DNA of 64,000 nt from Chloranthus sessilifolius (Eukaryota > Streptophyta > Magnoliopsida > Chloranthales > Chloranthaceae): positions 86,239,251 to 86,303,250 of the forward strand of contig CM037587.1 in the NCBI GenBank assembly GCA_021018995.1, written 5' to 3'. The stretch's first letter is position 1; each line of letters begins with the position of its first letter. Below are positions 11,092-22,396 of the stretch, one piece after another. A model generated the notes under the pieces. It made no database searches, was not told the DNA's origin, and saw only the letters and a list, made by a program, of their open reading frames with translations. The translations under genes and the position numbers were made by a program.

Positions 11092-11167
11092 GCTTGGCGC
11101 AACTATTAGTTGCGCCAGGCAAAATAGGGGCCAAAATACACTTGGCGCATGTAATACACACGCCAAG
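11092..11167 (+). repeat. Two Tat palindromes upstream of the PMD gene of M
   Basis: At about 11092-11119 (CTTGGCGCAACTATTAGTTG then CGCCAGG) and 11140-11167 (CTTGGCGCATGTAATACACA then CGCCAAG). They lie about 1 kb upstream of the first recognisable PMD exon and point away from the LTR. Confidence 0.75.
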
Positions 11168-11579
11168 AAAAACCTGGGGGCATTTTTAACTACCTGAGCC
11201 CGAGCCACAAAGGGATTTATTTCAAAACTTTCTCTCCCCCTCTCTCTAAACCAAAACGAGGCTCCTCCTAGGGTTCCCTTGCATTGATCCTTAACATGCT
11301 TTATTGCCGGTGCTTGCTCACGTTGATTAAACACCCACTCCACGCCGGATTAAAGACCCCATTTTTCTTTGAAGGTAGCCATTTAAAACCCATTTTTACT
11401 TGCTTTTTCTTGATTTTTCTTACAATGTGATCATGATCTTTGCTTTCGTAGATTATAAATGGTTTATTTTTCTTGTATGCATGCTTATTGATGATGAGTT
11501 TTGATGTTATTGCATGAATGATGCCCTATATTTTTTGTTGTTTTATGGATTTTATTTAGGACATAAATCTATTTTTGTT

Positions 11580-12075
11580 TTTATTTTTATTTTTTTGCAA
11601 ATAAGGTAAAGGGATTTTTTTGTTTTGTTATTGTATAAGAGAAGGACTTTTTTTTGTTTTTTGTTGTTGTTTTTCTTTAGACAAAGAAAGGATTTTTTGT
11701 TTTATTTTTATAAAAATACGAGGAGGATTTTTTTTTGTTTTTGTTTTTGTTTTTTGCCAAAATAAAGTAAAGGGATTTTTTTTTTGGATTTTGTTTTTAT
11801 TTTTACCAAATAAAGTAAAGGGATTTTTTTGTGGTTTTTAATTTTATTTTTGCCAAATAAAGTAAAGGGATTTTTTTTGGTTTTCGTTTTTATTTTTGCC
11901 AAATAAAGTAAAGGGATTTTATTTGGGTTTTTTTTGTTTTTATTTTTATAAACATAAAGAAAGGAATTTTTTGGTTGATTTTATAAACATAAAGAAAGGA
12001 ATTTTTTTGTTGACTTTATAAACATAAAGAATGGATTTTTTTTGTTGATTTTATAACCATAAAGAAAAGATGGGC
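11580..12075 (+). repeat. Two tandem arrays, about 50-bp and about 37-bp units
   Basis: First array, about five units with GCCAAATAAAGTAAAGGGAT and long T-runs (about 11600-11940). Second, about four units with ATAAACATAAAGAAAGGAAT followed by T-runs (11945-12070). The strand asymmetry (T-rich on plus) is marked. Confidence 0.7.
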
Positions 12076-12133
12076 GTACTTACCTTCCCTTGGTCTATAG
12101 CACCATGGTTCTTTATCATCGATCAACCTTGAT

Positions 12134-14529
12134 ATGATTACTTGTATTTGCCCCAGAATATCAAGCGAGGAATACGTGCAGGAGGAGGAACAGGAAGAGG
12201 GGCCGAAAGTTAGCTATGGTCCCAGGGGAGAGCAATTCTTCGTGGTGGAGCGCCCTACTGGCTCTTGGTATGAAATGCAGGGCGAGGCCGCCCATGTTGG
12301 TCTGCTACATCAGCAGCATATCGATATCTCCAATTTTGGTATCGCGGGCAAGGTAAAAGGATAGGTTCAGTTATTCTTCCTTGTGCAACCTTGCTATATT
12401 TTGATGATCTGATGCCTCTTTTACCTTGGTCAGGCCTTGGCCCATTTCGGGTTTCGAAGCAACTGGTTGGACTTTCAACAGTTCTATCGCTACCTCCCAC
12501 CAATCTTGAGGTTCCTGCTCAGACAGGCCAGCATTAGAGAGTTCCTTTCATGCCTCGCTATTTGAGCTGACTCGGCCTATTTGAGGGCCCTGATTGAGCG
12601 TTTTCGTCCGGAGACCATGACCTTTCACATGGCCACGATCGAGATGACGCTGACTCTCTTGGATTAGGCCATCATTATGGGGATCCGGATAGGAGGGTTC
12701 ACGGTGGCCAACCTTGCAGTGCCCGCTTGGGATGAGATCATTCGATTGATAGGGGCCTATCTCCCTACCGCAAGTCTGCATGGTGCCGAGGTCAAGATGT
12801 CTTGGCTATCTGTTCTTTTTGAGCTGCATGAGTTGGTAGATCTGGGGCAGCCAAAAATGGACATTTTTATTGAGCTCGAGCACCCGGTCATGTTGGCCCA
12901 CATCTCACTTCTCCTGCTACTGGGCAAGACCCTCTTTGCCAATGCCAGTGGTGGGCGGGTCTCCCAGGCCTTGCTTAGCCTCATGGACAATGTGAATGAT
13001 GTGCATAGATATGACTGGGATGGGGCTGGCTACGCTGCATTGATGTCCAACCTAGTCCGAGTCTCTATTGGCAACTCAAAGTCCATCGTCGACTTTTGGC
13101 TCGCTTTGGAGGTAACCTCTGACTCTTTTACTTTCCTCAATTATTTGGATGATCATTCTCTGCTTATGACCTGTTTTTTATGCACTGCTCTCCTCTGGCG
13201 TGGGGGTATTTGCACTTTCAACCTAGCCACCCCCTTCTTCACTATGAGATATACACTTATCCACTTCTGAGTAATAGGAATACACACTGCCCTAGGGATG
13301 TCGGCATGAAACACCTGGAGTGGGCCTGAGGTCCCAATTCGACCTACTGATACCGAAGCAGGTAAGGCTATTTTTCCCCTTTTCATTTACGAGCTTCTCC
13401 TTTATATTGCACTGCATTTTTAACTGATCGAACACTCCTTGATTTGGGTAGATTATATATGACCCCTACATTGGTTCTCCTTATTGGGATGGAGCTGCTG
13501 TAGGTCCATCTCACCTTTTCATTGACCGCCACATCGTCCTTTTCTATGGGGCTTGGGCTAGGGCTTACTACCTGGGGGAGCGGGTAGTTCATCAGTATCA
13601 GGACTATCCTACCGTGCCCTCGGCTCCTCCTACAGATGTCATGGCGTCGATGGGTACTGTAGAGGAGCTCATAGCCTGATTCCTTCAAAATGGGGTCCCT
13701 ATCGATGCCCTCCTGATGCCCAGGGACTATCAGATTTAATCTGAGTCTTTACCGTATCAGTCCCTTCTCCAGCTCTTCATTCCTGGTGCAAACTTCTTAG
13801 CTTTTAGCGACCCACACTCTCAGGTAGTTCTTCCTTTTCTTTCAGATCGGTTTCTTGTAGCTTTGATTGACTTGTGATCTTGACTAATGGAAATGCTATT
13901 TCTCTTCTAAGTTTGAGCAGGGAGGTGATTCTGATGATGGCGATGGGGTGGCAGCAAGTACTTCTGAGCCTACGGGTGTTGGCCTTTCAGGCCCCTCTGA
14001 CATGGGTGCCTCGGGTAGTTCGACCGCCGGGGTCCAGGGGACCTTTAAGCACCTTGACGATGCCTTTCTTACGAAGTTATGTGTTGCGGTCGACGAGCGA
14101 GCTCATATATCTACTGACGCGGAGTAGGCTCCCCCACCTGAATTAGTCCCTGGGGTAAGCCTTCCTTCCCTTGCATGTTCGCTCTCTGTGTTATGATTCG
14201 TGCAACTAACCTCCTTTTTCGCTCATCTTTCCTGTAGGTTTACGAGTTGACGGTCCATCAGGCAGAGTACTATCACAATCTTGAAGACCTTCAGAAGGAG
14301 GAGATCGTAAGTGTCTCGTTGATTAATCTGGATGGTGACTTCACTATCTTCTTCTTTTGACTGATATTGATTGATGGGTTTTGGTATGATCTTACAGCGC
14401 GCTCAGGAAAATGAATCGTGCTTCTTGCTTAGCCAACTTGCTCAAGCATGGACCCGAGTGGGAGAGACCCGAACATATCAGAGCTCGGTGCGTAGTCGCA
14501 AAAAGTCCAAGGGTGCCAGGAAGGATTAG
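12134..14529 (+). pseudogene. Intron-containing PMD (plant mobile domain) gene, antisense to M
   Basis: A gene on the strand opposite gag-pol. Joining the exons by eye gives a protein with the PMD signature: A-L-I-E-R-F-R-P-E-T-M-T-F-H (12584-12625) and M-G-I-R-I-G-G (12677 on), then W-L-S-V-L-F and the Leu-rich core to about 13111. Six likely GT-AG introns are visible: 12353-12433, 13112 to about 13198, 13362-13451, 13824-13911, 14155-14237, 14307-14397. N has matching introns 2-4. In M the acceptor of intron 2 seems lost, where N keeps TTTTAG. The last exon ends in a basic R-S-R-K-K-S-K-G tail, possibly a nuclear signal. In-frame stops (for example TAG at 12666-12668) show decay. PMD proteins occur in retrotransposons and host genes; their biochemical role here is unknown. 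The first ATG is uncertain. Confidence 0.7.
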
Positions 14530-15174
14530 GCTTAGCTCTTGGTTTTCTAAAATTTTTAAATACTTCGGGACAATATTTTAGGATTTTGAATCAAATTGTA
14601 ACAGATATTATGGCACTTGTTCATTTGATTTGGATGATTTTCAGTCTTTGAATGTTAATGCCTTTTCCTTTATCACCTGCTCTATTTCCCTAGTATTATA
14701 TCTGATTGTCTGCAGGATGATTTGATGATTGCTTGTAAATGGTCCTTGAGGCTGCATACCTGGGTGGGGATTATTCCAGCGCAAATAAATGATTTAAAGT
14801 TAGGTGCAGTTAAAATTTTTTTTATGTCTATGAATGTAGTCGAGGTATGCAATACAGGTAAGTTGGCTAGGGTGTCCAACAAAGACAAAACCTCCCTTAA
14901 AAGCCCTCTATATTTGCTGTAAAAGGGGGCTAGATTGGTCTAGTGCAACTATTACTTGCGCCAGGCCAATTCTGGGGGAGAAGTGACTTGGCGCAGCTAT
15001 TAGTTGAGCTAGGACAAACCTAGGGGGCAGTGGGGCCTTTATAGCCTGAGACTGCACTATTTCCTTCTCCTTTCACTTTGGCTTGACTTTTTCTGCTGCC
15101 TTTTTCTCACCTTGTTTTCCCAAGGGTGGGTCCATCGTCTTCCATTGAATTTTTACATCTTTAAAAATCCTTGT
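14530..15174 (+). other. Intergenic spacer between the two antisense genes of M
   Basis: About 645 bp with no supported ORF. It holds two Tat palindromes at 14938-15013, a possible TATA-like CTTTATAGC near 15030 and a pyrimidine-rich leader. It is likely the promoter of the following gene. Confidence 0.5.
14938..15013 (+). repeat. Two Tat palindromes upstream of the DUF7745-like gene of M
   Basis: At about 14938-14963 (TAGTGCAACTATTACTTGCG then CCAGG) and 14986-15013 (CTTGGCGCAGCTATTAGTTG then AGCTAGG), 165-240 bp upstream of the ATG at 15175. Confidence 0.75.
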
Positions 15175-16688
15175 ATGTCAATGGACCCACCTTCCAACCC
15201 TCCTTTACATGGTGGGCCTGGAACTAATTTACTCCTCTCTTTGGGCTCGACGCCCAGTTTTCTCAAAAGTTGGCTTGGGAACTTGTACGAGAGTGAGCTC
15301 GTTCATCTAGAGCAGCTTGGACTATCCTGTCTTTCGTCCTTTCTTGAGGTTCCTCCACGGTGGGACCTACTCCATGTGGCGACCTCATTTTGGGATGTAA
15401 AGGCCCATCTATACCGTTTTGGGAGGCGAGAGCTATCTCCCACACTTGAAGACTTGTCCAATTTTTCAAGCCTGAAGCTCCATAGAGGCCTTGCAAGTGT
15501 CATGCCGAAATTGGGCTACGCTAAGGCCGTCCACCTTACTTTGGGTTTGAAGAAATCTGAATATGAGAAAAGTCTCATTGGTGGGCTCACACGGTGTTCG
15601 ATAAAATTCCTAGGAGAAATTTTCGGTGATGAAAATCTTTAAAAATTGCTAGTTCGGAACATCTTCAACATGAAGGCCTTTGCCCTCTGTCTCATCTCGG
15701 AAGTCCTTTACATCACCTGTGGAGAGAGCTTCTCTCTGGCTCTCTGCAACATTTTGACCGAATTGGAGGAGGGCCAATCAGTGATGCATCTGGTCTTAGC
15801 TGAGCTATATCGTTGCCTTGATGCCTTCGCTTTGGGCAAGGTGGAGTGCCTTAGGGGATGTCCGCTTCTGCTCCAGGTCTGGCTAGGAGAGCATCTTGCT
15901 ATTTTGGGACCAGTGCCTCGCTTTTATATCGTTCGAGGTGAGGTGGTCCAATGCTTCTTGGGCAGGTGCCACACGATTCCGCAGGGAGATATATCAGAGT
16001 TGAAGCTTTGGCTGACCGATGTAGAGCTGGTATGGGGACTTCCCTGGATAGATCGAACCTTCCCCGTGGTTGACTCTAGAGACCACGAGGGCATCACCCT
16101 CCTTGGATTGACATGCAGTACCTTCTACTTCCCATTTCGGGTGCTACATCAGTTCGACTACTCTCAACAGGTGCCTTATGGGATGAAACCCCCTTTATGT
16201 GATTTGATCTTTTCTCAGGGGTCCTTTGGTGACATAGATTAGATTGCTGCTCTTTGGGAGACGTGTCAGTCGACCCTCATGTGTGATTTGAAGCAGGGAG
16301 ATTCAGTTCCATCTTCCCCAGAGTATGAGGCGTAGCTATTGTCTGAGCAGCCTACTATTGATCATTGGGATCAAGCAGAGAGCGACAATGTGGGAGGGCC
16401 TTGGCCAAAGGAGTCGGTGCTTCAAGCCTGTATTGAACTGCTGACGAGTGAAAAATGCATTATGCATGAACATTTAGAGAAATAAAAGGTTAGAGCAGAA
16501 AAGGGAGAGGCCAGAGCTGATGTAGCTGAGCGCGACGTCCTCCATCTGGGAGGAGCCTTGAATGATGCTCTTGGTGCTACCGAAAGTGGTATAGGAGCCT
16601 TCACGGTTGTTGGATGACTAAGCAAGACGTGCGAGAGGACGCCTTATGTGCAGAGATTTGCGCCTTGAAGTGCGAGCTGGGTCATTGA
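15175..16688 (+). pseudogene. DUF7745-like gene, antisense to M
   Basis: The second cargo gene. I take the ATG at 15175 (M-S-M-D-P-P-S-N-P) because N has the same start context at 30965. A region rich in Trp, Leu and Arg follows, with R-E-L-S-P-T-L-E-D-L (15427 on). Next come L-I-S-E-V-L and an A-E-L-Y-R-C-L motif with a following L-Q-V-W-L-G-E-H-L, a pattern I know from the plant DUF7745/PMD-like families of retrotransposon-associated proteins. The end is a charged coiled-coil-like tail with TGA at 16686. Stops at 15640-15642 and after F-G-D-I-D (about 16240), and others in the tail, break the frame. The stop after G-D-E-N-L is at the same place in N, but with a different stop codon. Function is unknown; a DNA-binding or silencing-related role would be speculation. 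Confidence 0.65.
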
Positions 16689-18270
16689 CTCCATCCTGCA
16701 CATACTTTTTGCATAGATCAGACTCAAAGAAAGGGCGTAAGAAACCCCTATTCAAATACATATTTTCTTTATTGTTGGTTTTTTTTTTTTTCTGCACTTT
16801 TGTTAAAAAGAAAGAAAGAAGCTAGACAGGAGCTAGACATCACACATATTATCCTTTGGGATGTGGTGTCAGCCAGGTACAGACTTGTAATAAAAACAAA
16901 GGAAATCTATCTTTTTATAGGGATTTTATCTTTGCAAAATGATGAACTGGGGGTTTGTGCCGGCTATTCCTGTGGTGCACATAGTGTGGGTGTGAAAATG
17001 GGAAAGGAAAATGTATTATCTTCTACAAAAGTAGACTTTTCGGTCATCAAACCAATCATCCCAGAGTGGGGCATGCGCAGTGTTGGGAAAAGAAAATTAT
17101 TAACTCTTTTTGTAGTTTTTTCTTTTTCTTCTTTTTTGCTTTGATGCCTTAATTACCGGGAGGATGACGGGTCCTCTTTTGAGCATGGTCAAACCCCTCC
17201 TTCACGTGACTGGGTTCAAGTGAGGTTAGCAAATTTTACTGAGGCTGGAACTTCCATCCCTTTGGATTGAACCGGCCTTCTCTCCTTACCCTGGGTCATA
17301 TGTTTGACGATGCAATCTAGAAGACACACTTGGTTGGGACTCCAATTAGAGCTAACATGAGCGACCCTATCAAGAATTGGGAAAGGATGGCATGGGCAGG
17401 GTTACCAAGGGATCATTCTTATTATCTTTCATCATTTTCCTCTTTTCAGCATTCTTATTCATAACGCCCAAGGTGGGTTTTTGTCATGCCCGTTGTTTCC
17501 CTCTTTTTACCCGTAGTGCCCTCCCGGATTCTTACTATATCCATGGGCTTGCATTTTTACCCCCGGCGCCCTCTCGGGTTTTCACTTGGCCCGCACACAC
17601 TTGCTCTTTTTACCCATGGCTCCCTTTCAATTTTTCACCACATCCTTCTTGCTTTGAGCTTGCATTTTTATTTTATTTTATTTTTTTCTTTTCATTTTAT
17701 TTTTCAAAAGCCATGACATGGACGTCGATTCCGTCATAGCCGGTTGGATGTTCATTGATGGTCTCATAGCTTGGCTTACAGTGACTCGACGGATACTATG
17801 ACTGCTCGTGGACCTTAAAGAGGGCTTTATTCAGGATGTATCATGGCCATGGGATAGGTTTGAAATTTTAAAGGTATTCTGGGTTTGAAAGATTTCCTTG
17901 ATTGGGTTCCAGCTGCCCTAACACACTTCTTCCTTAGAAGAATTTTGACTGTACATGCCCCACTTTTTCTTTTCTATTTTTTTCTTTTCTTTCCAGGCAT
18001 CCTCTTCTTGGGATTTTGCTTCTCTAATTTTTTTTGGATTTGATAGTAACTCTTTTTTTCTATTTTTTGGTGGTATTATATACACCTTTTTCCTTTTTCT
18101 GGGAGGGGGTGAGAAAGAAAGGCTAATGGCTCAACGGGTGTACTAAAGGGGTATCATCTTTGAGAGACACTTTTTGGCTACTAAGCTTTAAAATGATGGC
18201 CTCTTTTACTGGGTCCTTAAGCAGTCACATATCCATTTTTGTCAATACTTACATTGCAGTGGAGACCTAG
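16689..18270 (+). other. Spacer between the antisense genes and pol of M
   Basis: A long stretch without a believable gene, downstream of both convergent transcription units. It has pyrimidine-rich tracts, a conserved 50-bp repeat array (about 17490-17640) and the sequence ATGACATGGACGTCGATTCC (about 17714), kept in N on the other strand. Conservation between M and N is in nucleotides rather than in one frame. Confidence 0.55.
17490..17640 (+). repeat. Three tandem units of about 50 bp
   Basis: Units begin TTTTTACCC and contain a GCCCTC(C/T)CGG-like block and a TTCAC- or TTCTTAC-like block. The same three units occur inverted at about 7480-7640 in N. Confidence 0.65.
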
Positions 18271-18274
18271 GAGT

Positions 18275-19400
18275 AGAACCGTCAGACGTATCCAGCATTG
18301 ATGGGCTCAGGAAAGTGATCTCCGTCCATGGTGCCGAGGCAGATGGCATACCCCTGGAGTACTTCTCGAATGACGTAAGGTCCTTCTCAGTTAGGCTTGA
18401 ATTTCCTCTCAGATCGGCGTGGAGGGACGGGAAGATCCTCTTGAGTACCGTGTCCCCTACCTTAAGATCTCGACCACGAACATGTTTGTTGTAAGCATGT
18501 GCGATTCACCTTCGATAGACTTGGGTATGACACAAGGCAAGGACCCTTTTCTTATCTAGCAGGTTTAGCTGCTCAAAGCGGGATCTCTCTCTTTTAGCTT
18601 AAGATAGGTCTGATTTCATGAGGATGCGGAGTGAAGGTACTTCAACCTCCACCGGTAAGACGGCCTCAGTTCCATACACAACGGAGAATGGTGTTTCCCC
18701 TGTAGTGGTACAGATCGACATTCTGTAGGCCCATAATGCAAACAACAACATCTCGCTCCAATCTTGGTATGTGATGACCATTTTCTCGAGGATGCGGATG
18801 ACAGTTTTGTTGGCAGCTTCCACGACCCTATTGGTTTGTGGTCTATAAGGTGACGAGTGATGGTGCTAGATTTTATATTGCTAACAAAAGGCCTTGAAGT
18901 GCTTATTCGCGAAGTTTGTGTCGTTATCGGTGATGATGTCCTTAGATATGCAAAATCGGCAAACAATATTACTCTTGATGAATTTCTCGATGTGTCGAGC
19001 TGTGATGTTTGTATATGATGATGCCTCTACCCATTTGGTGAAGTATTCGATGGCAACCAGGATGAATCGTTGTCCATTTGAGACTCTCGGATTAATCATT
19101 CCAATGATGTCGAGGCCCCAAGTAGTGAATGGTCATGGAGTGGTACTGCAATGTAGATCGATGGCAGGAGCGTGTATCAGACTGGAGTGTTCTTGGCGCT
19201 TGTAGCATTTCTGAATGTGTCTGTAGCAATCAGATTCCATAATGGTCCTAAAGTATCCTTGCTGCAGGATTTTCTTAGCGAGCATATGACCATTGACATG
19301 GGCACCGCATACTCCCTCGTGGATCTCCTTCATGATGTTGATTGCTTCATCATCTGTAAGGCACCTGAGTAAGATGTTATTGAAAGATCATTTGTAAAGG
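18275..19400 (-). pseudogene. Integrase of element M
   Basis: On the minus strand: an N-terminal zinc-binding region (M-K-E-I-H-E-G-V-C-G-A-H then C-Y-R-H-I-Q-K-C, about 19333-19190); a catalytic core with F-I-L-V-A-I-E-Y-F-T-K-W-V-E-A (19070-19020), then I-I-T-D-N-D-T-N-F with an Asp of the DDE triad, and V-V-E-A-A-N-K with its Glu; and a C-terminal part ending near 18290 in a decayed G-D-H-F-P-E-P-I-N motif, known as the D-G-N-x-F-x-E-P-T-N segment of Tat integrases. Several stops and frameshifts (near 18880, 18600 and elsewhere). It would have inserted element cDNA; now dead. Confidence 0.75.
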
Positions 19401-19449
19401 TAGTCGTCGCAGATGACGTAGCCCGCCTCCAGACGTTGAATGGTTTGTC

Positions 19450-20600
19450 GGTCTATTTTGGATGTATCCTCAGGGAAAGTATGAGCCTCGAGGATATTCT
19501 TAATATCTGAGAACAATGGTGGCACATCATTAGGCTTTGGGGGTTCTTCAATCTGCAGAAGGCCGACTCATTCCTCTCTTCGATGATGATGGGCTTCATC
19601 TCGACATCATAGGGGGTCTCTATCATTGATGTAAAATTTGCTAACGTGTCGACGATGCGATTCTTCATCTGTGGGATATAGGAGAACATGACATCCTCAA
19701 AGCATGCTATCAAATCTTCCAAGTGCTCGTGGTAAGGGATCAATTTCTCATCCTTCATCTTCCAATCTTCGTTCGTGTGACATATGATTAACTATGAATT
19801 GCCAAACACTTTGAGGTGAGTAATCTTTAAATTAATTGCTACCTCCAGTCCTGTTGCACATGCTTCATATTCCACCATATTATTTGTGCATGGAAAGTTG
19901 AGCTTGATAGAAACTGGTACTGTGACCCTTTCGGCGAAATCAAAATAGCGCCAACTCCCTAGCCATCGGTATTTGCTGCCCCCTTAAAATGCATTACCCA
20001 GGATTCCTCTGCTTCTTCTGTATCATCCTCCATCGTGAATAGGATGTCCTCATCAGGGAATTTGGTTCTCAAAGGCTCATAGTCTGGCAATGGATTATCA
20101 GCAAGATGATCGGTGAGTGCTTGCCCTTTGATCAACTTTTGGGTGACATAGGTGACGTCAAATTCTGATAAGAGAAGCTACCAATGTGCAATTTGTCTAG
20201 TAAGAGCTGGCTTTTCAAACAGGTACTTCAATGGATCCATGCAAGCTAAAAGTAGAATGGCCTGAGATAGCAAGTAGTGGCGAATGCTCTGTGTGGCCCA
20301 TATAATAGCCAGGCACGCTTTCTCTAGATGAGAATAGTGCGTCTCGTAGTCAGTAAATTTCTTTCTCAGATAGTAGATGGCCCATTCCCTTCTTCCTGTC
20401 TCATCATGCTGCCCTAGGGCACATCCCATCGAGACTTCTGTCGTGGAGAGATACATTAAGAGTGGTCTCTCTGGCTCAGGCGGTACTAAAACTGGCGGGT
20501 TGAGGAGGTAGCCCTTGATCTTATTGAATGTTGCTTCATAGTCATCGTTCCATTCAATGGGAGAGTCCTTTCTCAATAGCATGAAGATCGGCGTGCAGAT
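19450..20600 (-). pseudogene. RNase H and second (archaeal-like) RNase H of M
   Basis: The first RNase H (20582-20178, minus) has M-G-C-A-L-G-Q-H-D-E-T-G, Y-S-H-L-E-K-A-C-L-A-I-I-W-A and M-D-P-L-K-Y-L-F-E-K-P-A-L-T, typical of Tat. A second domain follows (20160-19600): V-M-H-F-K-G-A-A-N, where the family usually has an Asp before G-A-A-N, then M-K-D-E-K-L-I-P-Y-H-E and M-K-N-R-I-V-D-T-L-A-N. The RNH-aRNH order before integrase marks the Tat/Ogre lineage. Stops interrupt the second domain. Confidence 0.75.
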
Positions 20601-21770
20601 AGGAGTGAGCTACGCAATGAACTGACTGATATATTATATCCTGCCCAAGAATCCTCTAGCCTCTTTCTCAGTAGATGGTGGTGGTATTTCCGTGATAGCT
20701 TTCACTTTGACTGGGTCGACCTCGATACCTCTTTTGCTGACAATGAAGCCCAATAGTTTCCCTGACATAGCGCCGAATGTGCATTTCTGAGGATATAGCT
20801 GCAACCGGTATTTTCTCAACCTCTCAAACAGCCTTTGGAGGTTTATCAGATGATCACATCTCTCCGGTGACTTGGCGATCATGTCATTGACATATACTTC
20901 AATTTCTCAGTGCATCATGTCGTGGAACAATGCAGTCATGGCTCTTTGGTACGTCGTGCCAGTATTCTTCAACTCGAATGGCATAACCTTATAGCAGAAA
21001 GTTCCCTAGGGAGTGACGAACATTGTCTTCTCTCGGTCTTCCTCCACCATTTTGATCTAATTATATCTGGAGAATCCATGCACGAATGATAGCAACCCGT
21101 GCTTAGCAGTGTTGTCGACCAAGATGTCGATGTGCGGTAATGGGAAGCCATCCTTTGGGCTCACGTTGTTCAGATTTCTAATGTCAATGCACATGTGAAC
21201 CTTTCTATCTTTCTTCGATACCGGGACGATGTTGGCTAGCCACTGCAAGTACTTGGAGACTATGAGAAAGCCCACATCATACTATTTGATAACTTCATCT
21301 TTTACTTTCAGCATCTACTCAGGCTAGAGATGTCTTAACTTCTGATTGACCGACTTAATATCTGGATATAGCGACGGCTCATGCTCAACCAAATCGATGT
21401 CCAAGCAAGGCATATCCTCATATGACCATGCGAAGACGTCTTGGTATGATCGAAGAAAATCAATCATGCTTTTTCTTTCCTTAAGAGATAGCGACATTCC
21501 GATCTTGGTGATTCTAGGAACCTCCTTTGTACCCAGGTTGACATCCTCTGTTTCTCAGCGATTGGGGTAGGGCAATGCTCAAAGTTGACAAACCGTTCAA
21601 GGAGTTCATTGGGAAGCTCCTCAGTAGGGATTTCCTCATCCAGACTCGTGACTCCTACCTCTTTGTGCATTTCTACAGGAAAGGGGTGGTCGACTTCACA
21701 TGGGACAGGATTTTTGATTAAGGCATCTTTTTCTTTGATTTTATTCAAAATTTTAAAAGACAATATTTTT
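20600..21770 (-). pseudogene. Reverse transcriptase of element M
   Basis: Minus-strand matches to Tat RT: W-L-A-N-I-V-P-V-S-K-K-D, then M-C-I-D-I-R-N-L-N with D-G-F-P-L-P-H-I-D (21240-21130), then L-L-S-F-V-H-G-F-S-R-Y-N, where the catalytic motif-A Asp is His. The Y-x-D-D box reads V-Y-V-N-D-M-I (about 20910-20885), so its first Asp is Asn. Next is L-L-G-F-I-V-S-K-R-G-I-E-V-D-P and a connection with E-A-R-G-F-L-G-R-I. Both catalytic changes and several stops make it inactive. The segment 21464-21763 is the linker between protease and RT. Confidence 0.8.
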
Positions 21771-22396
21771 GGATTTTATATTTTTTCTATGTTTTTGGGA
21801 TTTTCGTTTTCTTTGGAAATGAGCTCTTGGTAGAGCGAGTCCCTATATATATATGGTATTGCCACCCAAGGGCTCATCTCACTTTTTACAGGTTGTTTTT
21901 TTTTGGAAACTGGTGCCAAATTTCAGGCCACCTGTTGCTTACAGAGTTTGGGCACAGACACTCAATTGCATACCTATAATGCCACTCCTTTACCTATTTG
22001 GATTTGGATGGAGGGTGCTGACTGATATGGCTCTTTAGAGTCAACCTCCATCATGTTGATCATGGGATCGTCTGAGATTCTGTCCTCAAACATTAGCATA
22101 GTCCTATGATGGTTTACCATAGGGGGAGATTGTGTAGGTATGGAACATCACTCCTCAAAAAGTGATAGTGCAGCCAGGTCTATTTCCAGGCTAGGAGGGA
22201 TGATTTCGAGATTGGTGGGGTGAATAAGTGTCGTTGGTTTATATGGGGTTAATCGGGTTACCCCATTCCGATCGATTTTCATAACCCCGATGCTTATAAA
22301 TGAATCTTTGATGTGAGGCCTGGGAGAGGGCATCTCCTCTAAGCTGATCACCCGGGCTCCAACAGCTGCTGTGGCTCAGGCTTTCTCTTTAGCCTC
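21771..22396 (-). other. Linker between protease and RT of M
   Basis: A weakly conserved part of the M polyprotein with several frameshifts. One open piece on the minus strand (22351-22148) has I-G-V-M-K-I-D-R-N-G. No catalytic motif is expected here. A T-rich interval near 21740-21830 may be an insertion. Confidence 0.45.

Larger units (their letters stand above)
10327..12133. other. Spacer between the 3' LTR of M and the PMD gene
   Basis: No gene is supported. It holds a T-rich minisatellite (10600-10905), two palindromes (11092-11167), a CT-rich stretch (11220-11250), and two more tandem repeats (11580-12075). As it lies directly upstream of the plus-strand PMD gene, it probably contains that gene's promoter and leader. 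Confidence 0.5.

Noticed and set aside
11620..11902. Phe-rich and Lys-rich ORFs in the T-rich arrays
   Set aside because: Products of simple tandem repeats; no start context or homology.
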